A stretch of DNA of 64,000 nt from JADGRA01 sp052143535 (lineage in GTDB: Bacteria; Myxococcota; Myxococcia; Myxococcales; Myxococcaceae), in NCBI GenBank assembly GCA_052143535.1, contig JBKQSS010000005.1, positions 32,629 to 96,628 on the forward strand, given 5' to 3'. This document shows, in pieces, positions 47,315-55,016 of this stretch. A model generated the notes under the pieces. That model saw only the letters and a program-made list of their open reading frames with translations. It did not search any database and had not been told where the DNA came from. The translations under genes were made by a program, and so were the position numbers. Numbering within the stretch: the stretch's first letter is position 1; each line of letters starts with the position of its first letter.

Positions 47315-48940
47315 ATGGCCACCGTCCAAGTCACCAGCGTCACCAAGGCCTACGGGCAGAAGCGCCTCTTCGAGTCGGTGGACGTCGTCTTCTCCGAGGG
47401 ACGCCGCTACGGCCTCACCGGGCCCAACGGCGCCGGCAAGTCGACATTCATGAAAATTCTCGCCGGCGAGCTCGAGCCGGACGCGGGCACCGTCTCCCGT
47501 CCTAAGAAGACGTCGGTGCTGCAGCAGGACCAGTTCGGCCACGAGGACCAGCGCGTCCTGGACGTGGTGGTGCAGGGCAACCGTGCCCTGTGGGCGGGAC
47601 TGCAGGAGAAAGAAGCGCTGCTGCACAAGCCGGACCTCACCGACGCCGAGGGCCATCGGCTCGCCGACTTGGAATCCCTCATCGCGGAAGAGGACGGCTA
47701 TACCGCCGAAAGCGACGCGGCCGAGCTGCTCAACGGGTTGGGCGTGCCCGAGGCCGACCACTCGGGGCGGATGCGAGAAATTGCGGGCGGCCTGAAGCTT
47801 CGAGTGCTGCTGGCCCAGGCTCTTTTCGGAAAGCCGCAGGCGCTGCTGCTCGACGAGCCAACCAACAACCTCGACCTGGACTCCATCCGCTGGCTCGAAC
47901 GCTTCTTGCAGTCCTACGACGGCGTGTTGGTGACCATCAGCCACGACCGGCACTTCCTCAACGCCATCTGCACGCACATTGCCGACATCGACTACCAGAC
48001 CATCATCACCTACACCGGCGGCTACGATGACATGGTGATTGCGAAGAGCGAGGTCCGCAGTCAAATCGAGCAGGAGAACGCCGAGAAGGAAAAGAAAATT
48101 GCCCAGCTGCAGGACTTCGTGGCGCGCTTCTCGGCCGGGACGCGGGCCAGCCAGGTGCAGAGCCGCAAGAAGGCGCTCGACAAGCTGCAGCTCACTGAGC
48201 TGAAGCGAAGCAACATCGAGCGACCGTTCATCCGCTTCGAGCCGAAGCGGCCCTCCGGGAAGCAGACCTTGACGGTGGAGGGCCTCAGCAAGGCTTGGCC
48301 AGGAGTCACGGTGTGCGAGGACTTCAAGGCCCTCGTCATGCGGGGTGACAAAATCGCCGTCATCGGCCGTAACGGTGCCGGCAAAACCACACTGTGCCGG
48401 CTGTTGCTCGGTGAGCTATCGCCCGACGCAGGCACTGCCACCTGGGGCCATGAAGCGCAGGTGGGCTACCTCGCGCAAGACCATCGCGAGGGGATTGCCC
48501 GGGGGACGACGGTGGCCGACTGGCTTCACGACATCGACCCGCGGGCCGGCAACGAGGACATTCGCGGGCTGCTCGGCCGAATGCTCTTCAAGGGCGAGGA
48601 GGGCCTCAAGTCAACCGACGCCCTCTCCGGGGGCGAGGCGGTGAGGTTGATTCTGGCCAAGCTGATGCTCACCCGCGACAACGTCCTCATCCTCGACGAG
48701 CCGACCAACCACTTGGACCTGGAATCCATCATCGCCCTCGGCGACGCGCTCCAACGCTTTCCGGGCACGGCCATTGTGGCCTCGCACGACCGGGACCTCA
48801 TTGGCAGCTTTGCCACTCGGCTCTTCGCCTTCACCCCGGCCGGGCTGGTGGACTTCCAGGGCACCTACGAGGAGTTTCTGGAGAAGGTGGGCGACGCGGA
48901 CGTGCGACGCCGTCAGGACGGGACCGGCCGCCGCCGCTAG
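47315..48940 (+). CDS. ABC-F ATPase (YbiT-like)
   Basis: 541 residues with two ABC domains and no membrane span. First domain: GLTGPNGAGKSTFMKIL (Walker A), signature AGGLKLRVLLAQALF, LLLDEPTNNLDLDS (Walker B). Linker about 240-310 with QENAEKEKKIAQLQDFVARFSAGTRASQVQSR, typical of the P-site tRNA-interaction motif region. Second domain: AVIGRNGAGKTTLCRLLLG, LSGGEAVRLILAKLM, LILDEPTNHLDLES. ABC-F proteins act on the ribosome. The AGGLK signature and short linker match the YbiT branch. ATG 47315. Confidence 0.92.
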   Translation: MATVQVTSVTKAYGQKRLFESVDVVFSEGRRYGLTGPNGAGKSTFMKILAGELEPDAGTVSRPKKTSVLQQDQFGHEDQRVLDVVVQGNRALWAGLQEKEALLHKPDLTDAEGHRLADLESLIAEEDGYTAESDAAELLNGLGVPEADHSGRMREIAGGLKLRVLLAQALFGKPQALLLDEPTNNLDLDSIRWLERFLQSYDGVLVTISHDRHFLNAICTHIADIDYQTIITYTGGYDDMVIAKSEVRSQIEQENAEKEKKIAQLQDFVARFSAGTRASQVQSRKKALDKLQLTELKRSNIERPFIRFEPKRPSGKQTLTVEGLSKAWPGVTVCEDFKALVMRGDKIAVIGRNGAGKTTLCRLLLGELSPDAGTATWGHEAQVGYLAQDHREGIARGTTVADWLHDIDPRAGNEDIRGLLGRMLFKGEEGLKSTDALSGGEAVRLILAKLMLTRDNVLILDEPTNHLDLESIIALGDALQRFPGTAIVASHDRDLIGSFATRLFAFTPAGLVDFQGTYEEFLEKVGDADVRRRQDGTGRRR

Positions 48941-48947
48941 GCGCCCT

Positions 48948-49796
48948 TCAGAGCGTCGGTAGCCCGCGGCCGGCGTGGATGGGGAAGGCGCTGTCCACCT
49001 GCGCGAGCTCCTCCGGTGTGAGCTCCAGCGCGGCCGCCGCCGCATTGGAGCGGACGTGCTCCGCGTCGGCGGCTTTGCAGAGTGCAAACACGCGGCGGTC
49101 TCTGAGTAAGAAGGCCAGCGCCACCTGGTAGGGCGTCGCCTTTTGTGCCCGCGCCACGCGGGCCAGCACCTTCCCGCCAGTGCTGGCCGGCGAGACGAAG
49201 CGTCCGGACCCAAAGGGGCTGTACCCCACCACCGCCACCTCGTGACGCGCGCACCACGGCAGCACCTCGGCTTCCATGTCCCGCACTTTCAGGTTGTAGA
49301 GGACTTGGTTACAGGCAATGCGCCGAGGGCCGGCAATGGCCCTGGCCTGCTCGAGGTCCGCGACGTCGAAGTTGCTGAGCCCCCAGCTGAGAATTTTCCC
49401 GGCCTGCACCAACTCCTCGAAGGCGGCCAGGGTGTCCTCCAGCGGATGGGGCCCGGGCCAATGCAACAGGTAGCAGTCGAGACGGTCCGTGTGCAGCCGC
49501 CGCAGACTGCGCTCGCAGGCCTGCAGCGTCCCCTTTCGGCTGGCGTTGTTAGGAGACACCTTGCTCACCAGGAAGACGTCCTCGCGGCGCCCGGCCAACG
49601 CGCGCCCCACCAACTCCTCCACCCGTCCGCTGCCGTAGAGCTCGGCGGTGTCGACGTGACGGAGGCCGGTGTCGAGGCCGGCCTGCAGGGCGGCGATGGC
49701 CTGGGCGGCGTCGTCGGACTCCATCTTCCAGGTGCCCTGCCCCAGCTTGGGGACGGCTGTCCCGGTCCAGCCCCAAGCCCTGGTTTCGAGCTTCAT
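48948..49796 (-). CDS. Aldo/keto reductase
   Basis: 282 residues from ATG 49796, which gives MKLETRAWGWTGTAVPKLGQGTW, the normal family start. Catalytic tetrad: Asp and Tyr in LRHVDTAELYGSGRVEELVG, Lys in VFLVSKVSP, His in CYLLHWPGPHP. The NADPH end has LSNFDVADLEQA and the later C-terminal AAAALELTPEELAQVDSAFP. NADPH-dependent carbonyl reduction is expected; substrate unknown. It is convergent with the ABC-F gene, eight bases apart. Confidence 0.9.
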   Translation of the reverse strand: MKLETRAWGWTGTAVPKLGQGTWKMESDDAAQAIAALQAGLDTGLRHVDTAELYGSGRVEELVGRALAGRREDVFLVSKVSPNNASRKGTLQACERSLRRLHTDRLDCYLLHWPGPHPLEDTLAAFEELVQAGKILSWGLSNFDVADLEQARAIAGPRRIACNQVLYNLKVRDMEAEVLPWCARHEVAVVGYSPFGSGRFVSPASTGGKVLARVARAQKATPYQVALAFLLRDRRVFALCKAADAEHVRSNAAAAALELTPEELAQVDSAFPIHAGRGLPTL

Positions 49797-49923
49797 TTGC
49801 ACGGAAGGCCTCCCTCGGGGTGCCGGTGCCATTCGGGAGAAACCCCCTGGCAGACGCTAGTGCGGCAGGCTGGCCCTTCCCAAAGAAACTTCAAGTTGGC
49901 GAGCCCCGAAGGGGGGCCACCCC

Positions 49924-50682
49924 TCACCACAGCCCGAGCCAGTTGCCGGCCAGCTTCACCACCAGCGCTGACACCACTGTGAGCAGGACGAGGCGCACCA
50001 GGCGGTCGCCCCCGTGAATGGCCAGGTGAGCGCCCAGCCAGCCTCCGACGAGCTGGCCCAAAGCCATGGGCAAGGCCAGCCGCCAGAGCACCGCGCCGCG
50101 GAAGGCGAAGAGGAGAAGCGCCGCCAGGTTACTCGCTGCGTTGACGGCCTTCGCCTCCGCCGAGGCCTGGCGCAACGGCAGCGCCAGGAGGCCGGCAAAG
50201 CCCACCACCAGAAATGTCCCGGTTCCCGGCCCAAAGAAGCCGTCGTAGGCGCCCGCCCCCAGCGCCAGAAGCCCTGCCCGTACGCCGGCCCCGGCAGTGA
50301 CCGCGGCCGCCCTGGCGTGCGGCCGGACGGCCACCAGGAAGACGGCAGCGCCGAGCAGGAGTGCCAGCACCAGGGGCCGCAGCACCGCTGCGTCGACGCG
50401 CAGCACCAGCGTCGCGCCGAGCAGCGCTCCTGCAAACCCGAGCGGAATGGTGAGCCGGGCCCGGGGCAGGGACACCAGTCCGGCCCGCGCAAAGCGCAAA
50501 AGCGCGGCCGTCGAGCCAAACACGGACTGGCCCTTATTCGTCCCCAGCGCCAGGTGCGGTGGAAGCCCGACGGCCAGCAGCACCGGAATGGTGAGCAACC
50601 CACCGCCCCCAGCAATGGCGTCCACCACCCCGGCGGCGAGCGCGGTCACGACAAGGACCACAACCTGTCCAGCAGTCGCCAT
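49924..50682 (-). CDS. TauE/SafE-family sulfite/organosulfonate permease-like protein
   Basis: 252 residues from ATG 50682, with about eight membrane spans. The family marks are DAIAGGGGLLTIPVLLAVGLPPHLALGTNKGQSVFGS at the N-terminus and its echo GAYDGFFGPGTGTFLVVGFAGLL with AKAVNAASNLAALLLFA in the second half. Members export sulfite or other sulfur compounds, but most are uncharacterised. It is divergent from the next gene, with 33 bases between starts. Confidence 0.85.
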   Translation of the reverse strand: MATAGQVVVLVVTALAAGVVDAIAGGGGLLTIPVLLAVGLPPHLALGTNKGQSVFGSTAALLRFARAGLVSLPRARLTIPLGFAGALLGATLVLRVDAAVLRPLVLALLLGAAVFLVAVRPHARAAAVTAGAGVRAGLLALGAGAYDGFFGPGTGTFLVVGFAGLLALPLRQASAEAKAVNAASNLAALLLFAFRGAVLWRLALPMALGQLVGGWLGAHLAIHGGDRLVRLVLLTVVSALVVKLAGNWLGLW

Positions 50683-50715
50683 GGCGCCGCCCGTCTTTAG
50701 TAAGAGGGGCTGTCC

Positions 50716-51780
50716 ATGAGCCCCACCGAAACGCCCCCCCCGCCCCAGGACGTCCGCACTGCGCTCGAGGAGCAGGACCCCTTCGCCCTGGCCCGAGTCG
50801 GCTCGAAAGAGGAGCTGGACAGGTTGAAGGGCGCCTTGGACCTCATCGATGCGGACCGGAAGCGAAAGCAAGTCCGCAACCGCTTCGCCATCGCCAGCCA
50901 AGTGCTGGTGGGCTGGGTGGCCATCGCTGGTTTCGGCGTGAATGCCTACCAGAGCTTCGCCAACAAGCAGAACCAGGAGCGCCAGGCGAAAGTGGACCAG
51001 GACCGCTGGGACAAGGAGTTCCAGCGAGCGCGCGAGGCGGACAAGTACCGCTCCTTCTTCGAGTCCTCGATGCTGGCCACGGACCAGAGCAACGCCGACA
51101 AGCGGATGGTGGGCTACGCGCTGCTTCAGGAATTCGTCCGGGACGAGGGCTACAACGCCAAGGCCACCCTGATGCTGGAGGAGTCGCTCACCGAGGAGCT
51201 GGCCAGCAACACCGACAAGGGCATCGACGAGCCACACCGGAACGCGGTGGTGGCCATCGTCACGGCGCTCGCCGACTCGAGCGACTGCCACGCCCTTGCC
51301 CGCGCCGCGAAAAGCTTCGACAAAGTCGCGAAGCGCCACGCCAAGTTTGGCGACGCCGAGGAAACCAGCGAGATTTTCAAGGTGTACGTCCGCCGCCTGG
51401 TGGGGCAGGCAGCCGAGGCTTGCAACAAACGGCCAGACGACTTCAAGAGCATCCGCAAGCCGATGCGGGACACGCTCATCAAGCAGCCGGACATCCTCGG
51501 TCTGAAGCCGCCGTTGACCATGGCCATCGCCAACACCCGGCTTGCCGAGGCGCTCAGGGACCGCTGCCTCGAGGACATCGCGGTGAGCGGCGCCAGCGAG
51601 TGCCCTGACATCTTCAAAAATTACGTCGAGCTGTGTAAAGAGAAGGAGATGAATACCAGCGAAGAAGCAGGCGCCTGCGCCGTCATCAAGGACGTCTTCG
51701 GGAAGCTCGAGGCGGCGACTGCGGCCCTCCACGCCGTGGCCGCCACGCCCCCTGCCGCTGCCGACGCGGGCAGGCCCTAA
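50716..51780 (+). CDS. Hypothetical single-span membrane protein, unrecognised
   Basis: 354 residues. A Pro/Glu-rich start (1-20), a charged helix, then one transmembrane segment (IASQVLVGWVAIAGFGVNAY, about 59-78), a charged coiled stretch NKQNQERQAKVDQDRWDKEFQRAREADKY, and a helical domain of ~250 residues with six cysteines (DCHALARAA, AAEACNK, RCLEDI, ECPDIFKNYVELCKEKE, GACAVIK). It ends in an Ala/Pro tail. I do not recognise the family. Ten bases separate its stop from the DUF72 gene, so they are probably co-transcribed. Confidence 0.65.
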   Translation: MSPTETPPPPQDVRTALEEQDPFALARVGSKEELDRLKGALDLIDADRKRKQVRNRFAIASQVLVGWVAIAGFGVNAYQSFANKQNQERQAKVDQDRWDKEFQRAREADKYRSFFESSMLATDQSNADKRMVGYALLQEFVRDEGYNAKATLMLEESLTEELASNTDKGIDEPHRNAVVAIVTALADSSDCHALARAAKSFDKVAKRHAKFGDAEETSEIFKVYVRRLVGQAAEACNKRPDDFKSIRKPMRDTLIKQPDILGLKPPLTMAIANTRLAEALRDRCLEDIAVSGASECPDIFKNYVELCKEKEMNTSEEAGACAVIKDVFGKLEAATAALHAVAATPPAAADAGRP

Positions 51781-51790
51781 GGCCCTCCTT

Positions 51791-52828
51791 TTGGGAAGCC
51801 GCCCTCCCCAGCTCGAGCTCTTCGAGGAGGCACCCTGGGCGCCACCCTCGCCCAGGCTGCCTCAAGCGGCGGCTGCGTCCGAAGAGGTGGTGGCCCTCGG
51901 ACGGCGGCTGCCGGCGCAGGTGCGCCTGGGGACGTCGTCCTGGTCCTTTCCCGGTTGGACGGGCCTCGTCTACGCCGAGGAGGCAAGCCAGCTGCAACTG
52001 GCCCGCTCCGGGCTCCCGGCCTATGCCCGCCACCCTCTGTTACGGACGGTGGGCATCGACCGCACCTTCTACGGGCCAGTCCCCGCCGAGACGTTTGCCA
52101 GCTGGGCGGAGGCCGTCCCAGAGGACTTCCGCTTCTTGGCCAAGGCGCACGAGGAGGTGACGCTTGGCCACTTCCCGCACCGGACGCGCTACGGAGCTCG
52201 CAAGGGAGGACGCAACCCTCGCTTTCTGGACGCGCACTACGCCACCGACGCGGTGGTGGCTCCCTTCGTCGAAGGGCTCGGAGCGAAGGCGGGTCCGCTG
52301 GTGTTTCAGTTTCCGCCCCAGGACGTCGCCCAACTTGGCGGCGCGCAGCGCTTTGCCGAAAGCTTGCATGCCTTTCTCACGGCCTTGCCCAAAGGGCCCC
52401 TCTACGGCGTCGAGGTCCGCAACCGCGAGTTGCTTTCCAAGGCGTATGCCGACGCGCTCGCCTACGCCGAGGCAGTTCCGGTGCTGGCGGCGTGGGGCCC
52501 GCTGCCCGACGTCGAGGCGCAAGCCGAGTGGACGCGCGCCCGAAGCGCCAAGGCGCTGGTGGTGCGTTGGATGCTGCACCCGGGCCTCGGCTACGAGGAG
52601 GCGCGCGAGCTCTACGCGCCCTTTCACACACTTCGGCAGGAGGACGTGCCCACCCGCACCGCCATCGCCAACCTCGCCGTCGAAGCTTTCCTTGCGGGCC
52701 GCGCGGTGTACGTCACCATCAACAACAAGGCCGAGGGGAGCGCACCCGTCTCGGCCACGCGGCTGGCGCGGGCCGTCGTCCAACGCCTCTCCGCCTCGGG
52801 CCCTCCTTTTCAAGGAGACGCCAGCTGA
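51791..52828 (+). CDS. DUF72 family protein
   Basis: 345 residues from TTG 51791. The DUF72 TIM-barrel fold is recognised by VRLGTSSWSFPGWTGLVY (about 46-63), the RTFYGPVPAETFASWAEAVPEDFRFLAKAHEEVT stretch, GPLVFQFPPQ and YGVEVRNRELLS, and the C-terminal AVYVTINNKAEGSAPVSATRLA. Conserved charged residues in the barrel suggest an enzyme, but the reaction is unknown. Its final AGCTGA contains the CTG of the next gene. Confidence 0.85.
   Translation: MGSRPPQLELFEEAPWAPPSPRLPQAAAASEEVVALGRRLPAQVRLGTSSWSFPGWTGLVYAEEASQLQLARSGLPAYARHPLLRTVGIDRTFYGPVPAETFASWAEAVPEDFRFLAKAHEEVTLGHFPHRTRYGARKGGRNPRFLDAHYATDAVVAPFVEGLGAKAGPLVFQFPPQDVAQLGGAQRFAESLHAFLTALPKGPLYGVEVRNRELLSKAYADALAYAEAVPVLAAWGPLPDVEAQAEWTRARSAKALVVRWMLHPGLGYEEARELYAPFHTLRQEDVPTRTAIANLAVEAFLAGRAVYVTINNKAEGSAPVSATRLARAVVQRLSASGPPFQGDAS
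52812..52818 (+). promoter_or_regulatory. Shine-Dalgarno for the CTG start of the LolA-like lipoprotein gene
   Basis: AAGGAGA inside the DUF72 gene, six bases before CTG 52825. It is the only ribosome site near the required start of the signal peptide and supports initiation at CTG. Confidence 0.65.
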
Positions 52829-53568
52829 GCGCGCCTCTGTCGAGACTAGGGTTGGCAGCCGTCGTGGTGGCGCTGGCCGGATGCAAGCCGCACAACCCAC
52901 AGCTGGTGGAAGAGGCCATCGCCGCGCGCGGTGGCGCGCAGGCCCTTCACGCCATCGACTCGCTGAGGCTCACCGGCAAGGCGGCCTTCGGCCCGGTAGC
53001 AGGCGTGCTGCGGGTTGAATTCAAGCGGCCCAACCGCATGCGCATCGAGCTGGCCCTTCCCCGGGGCACGTTGCTGCGCCTCTTCGACGGCACCCGTGGC
53101 TGGACGTCCAAGGTGGCCAGCCCGACTCCGGTGCTGGAGCCGATGTCGGCCGCGGAGCTGGCCAGGGCTCGACGCGAGGCGGACATGGACGGCCCCCTTT
53201 TGGACGCGTCGGCCAAGGGCATTCACTTTGCGCTGGCCGGAAAGAGCGAGATGCAGGGGCGGCCCACGGACGCCCTGGACGTCTTCTTCCCGGATGGGAC
53301 GGTGCTGCGCTACCAGTTGGACGCGGCCACGCACGAGCCTTTGGGGTGGGCGGAGACACGGCGCGCCGACGGCAAAAGGGCGGTGGAGGAGACTCGCTTC
53401 CGCGCCAGCCGCCGGCAAGAGGGCGTGCTCTTCCCGGTGGCAGTGGAGACCGGGGTGCAGGGCGGTGCCACCACCAGCCGCCTGACCATCGACTCCATCG
53501 AGCTCAACCCTCCCCTCGACGACGCCCGGTTTCGCCCACCCGTCTCGGAGGGGGGGTCACCCCCTTAA
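52825..53568 (+). CDS. LolA-like outer-membrane lipoprotein, CTG start
   Basis: 247 residues if initiated at CTG 52825, giving MSAPLSRLGLAAVVVALAGC, a textbook lipoprotein signal with lipobox LAGC at 17-20. The CTG overlaps the DUF72 stop as CTGA and has AAGGAGA six bases upstream. The next canonical start, TTG 52852, would cut the positively charged N-region and has no ribosome site. The mature part (IAARGGAQALHAIDSLRLTGKAAF, VLRVEFKRPNRMRIEL, FDGTRGW, DALDVFFPDGTVLRYQLDAATHEPL) matches the LolA/LppX/DUF4292-type half-barrel of lipid-carrying envelope proteins. Ligand unknown. Confidence 0.78.
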   Translation: MSAPLSRLGLAAVVVALAGCKPHNPQLVEEAIAARGGAQALHAIDSLRLTGKAAFGPVAGVLRVEFKRPNRMRIELALPRGTLLRLFDGTRGWTSKVASPTPVLEPMSAAELARARREADMDGPLLDASAKGIHFALAGKSEMQGRPTDALDVFFPDGTVLRYQLDAATHEPLGWAETRRADGKRAVEETRFRASRRQEGVLFPVAVETGVQGGATTSRLTIDSIELNPPLDDARFRPPVSEGGSPP

Positions 53569-53594
53569 AGCCCAACGGAGGGGAGCCGCTCTTT

Positions 53595-54065
53595 TCAGCC
53601 CGACAGCGCGTCCCGGCGCAAAAAGAGGACCCGGGCCACCATCGTCATGACTGTCTCGCCCTTCTGGTTGGTGCATTTGTAGCTCAGCTTGACGCTGCCC
53701 CGGTCGGGCTTGCTTCGCGAAGGCGTCACTTCCAGCACCTCCACCTCAACCGAGAGCGCGTCGCCGGGGCGCACCGGCTTGAGCCATTTGAGCTCGTCCA
53801 ACCCGGGGCTTCCCATGCTGGTGGACTTCGCCAGCAGCCCATCCACCACCAGCCGCATGCACAAGGCAGCCGTCTGCCAGCCACTGGCAATGAGGCCGCC
53901 AAACGGCGAGCGCGCCGCCGCCGCCTCGTCGATGTGGAAGGGCTGCGGGTCCCACTCCCGGCCGAAGGCGAGGATTTCCTCCTTGCTGAGGGTCCGCGGT
54001 CCAAAGGACTGCCGCTGGCCTGCCTTGAAGTCCTCCAATGAGAGTCCACTGCCCGGGCTGCTCAC
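53595..54065 (-). CDS. MaoC-like hydratase
   Basis: 156 residues, single hotdog domain. LSKEEILAFGREWDPQPFHIDEAAAARSPFGGLIASGW contains the (R)-hydratase signature with catalytic Asp and His (DPQPFH), and LDELKWLKPVRPGDALSVEVEV is the usual strand pair. Predicted to hydrate enoyl-CoA-type thioesters. GTG 54065; 48 bases separate it from the divergent mtnP. Pathway partner not evident. Confidence 0.88.
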   Translation of the reverse strand: MSSPGSGLSLEDFKAGQRQSFGPRTLSKEEILAFGREWDPQPFHIDEAAAARSPFGGLIASGWQTAALCMRLVVDGLLAKSTSMGSPGLDELKWLKPVRPGDALSVEVEVLEVTPSRSKPDRGSVKLSYKCTNQKGETVMTMVARVLFLRRDALSG

Positions 54066-54112
54066 CGTCGCGCTCCTTTCGCTTTGTGCGCCTGTCCCGG
54101 TAGCGTAGCGAG

Positions 54113-54988
54113 ATGACCATACCGATGCTCGGCATCATCGGCGGCAGCGGGCTCGGACAGGCGCTCGGCGCGCTGGGCGGAACCGCCACCAGGGTGGACA
54201 CGCCGTTTGGCCCTCCCTCCGGGCCGATTGTGCGCACCGTTCTGGAGGGGGTGGAGGTGGCCCTCCTCGCGCGTCACGGCGAGGGCCACGTCCTCAACCC
54301 GAGCCGCGTGCCGTCCCGGGCCAACATTTTTGCGCTCAAAACCCTAGGCGTTACCCACCTTTTGGCCAGTGCCGCGGTGGGCTCGCTCCATGAGGACGTG
54401 CGGCCGCGCGAGCTCGTCATTCCGGACCAAGTCATTGACAAGACATACCGACGGCCCGGCACTTTTTTCGAGGACCTGGCCGTCCACGTCGAGTTTGCCG
54501 TCCCCTTTTGCCCGACGTTGCGCACCGCGCTGTTGGCGCTGCCCAGCAACGTCAAGGTGCATTCACGTGGCACCTACGTCTGCATGGAGGGGCCTCAATT
54601 CTCCACCCGCGCTGAGAGCGAGCTGCACCGCTCCTGGGGAGCGGACCTCATCGGCATGACGCTCATGCCCGAGGCCAAGCTGGCCCGCGAGGCAGAGCTC
54701 TGCTACGCGGCGGTGTGCCTGCCCACCGACTATGACTGCTGGCGCCCGACGCCAGATGACTTGGACAAGCACGCCCTGCTTCGGGAAATACAAGGGAACC
54801 TCCAAGCGGCCACCGCCGCGGCGCTGGCCCTGCTCCGCCGCGCCATCCCGGCGGTGAAGGCCCTCGGCGAGACGCCTTGCACCTGCCAGAGCGCCCTGGC
54901 CCAGGCCCTCTGGACCGACCGCTCGCGCATTCCAGAGGACGTCCGCTCGCGACTTCGTCCCCTGTTGGGCCGCTACCTGGAGTCCTGA
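54113..54988 (+). CDS. mtnP: S-methyl-5'-thioadenosine phosphorylase
   Basis: 291 residues, purine-nucleoside phosphorylase fold. Cleaves methylthioadenosine with phosphate to adenine and methylthioribose-1-phosphate in methionine salvage. Motifs: GIIGGSGLGQAL (phosphate loop), LLARHGEGHVLNPSRVP, YVCMEGPQFSTRAESELHRSWGADLIGMT (substrate site), EAELCYAAVCLPTDYDCW. Length and order match MTAP. Other methionine-salvage genes are not adjacent. ATG 54113. Confidence 0.93.
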   Translation: MTIPMLGIIGGSGLGQALGALGGTATRVDTPFGPPSGPIVRTVLEGVEVALLARHGEGHVLNPSRVPSRANIFALKTLGVTHLLASAAVGSLHEDVRPRELVIPDQVIDKTYRRPGTFFEDLAVHVEFAVPFCPTLRTALLALPSNVKVHSRGTYVCMEGPQFSTRAESELHRSWGADLIGMTLMPEAKLAREAELCYAAVCLPTDYDCWRPTPDDLDKHALLREIQGNLQAATAAALALLRRAIPAVKALGETPCTCQSALAQALWTDRSRIPEDVRSRLRPLLGRYLES

Positions 54989-55016
54989 GGGGCGCGGTTG
55001 GAGTGGACTGCCGATG

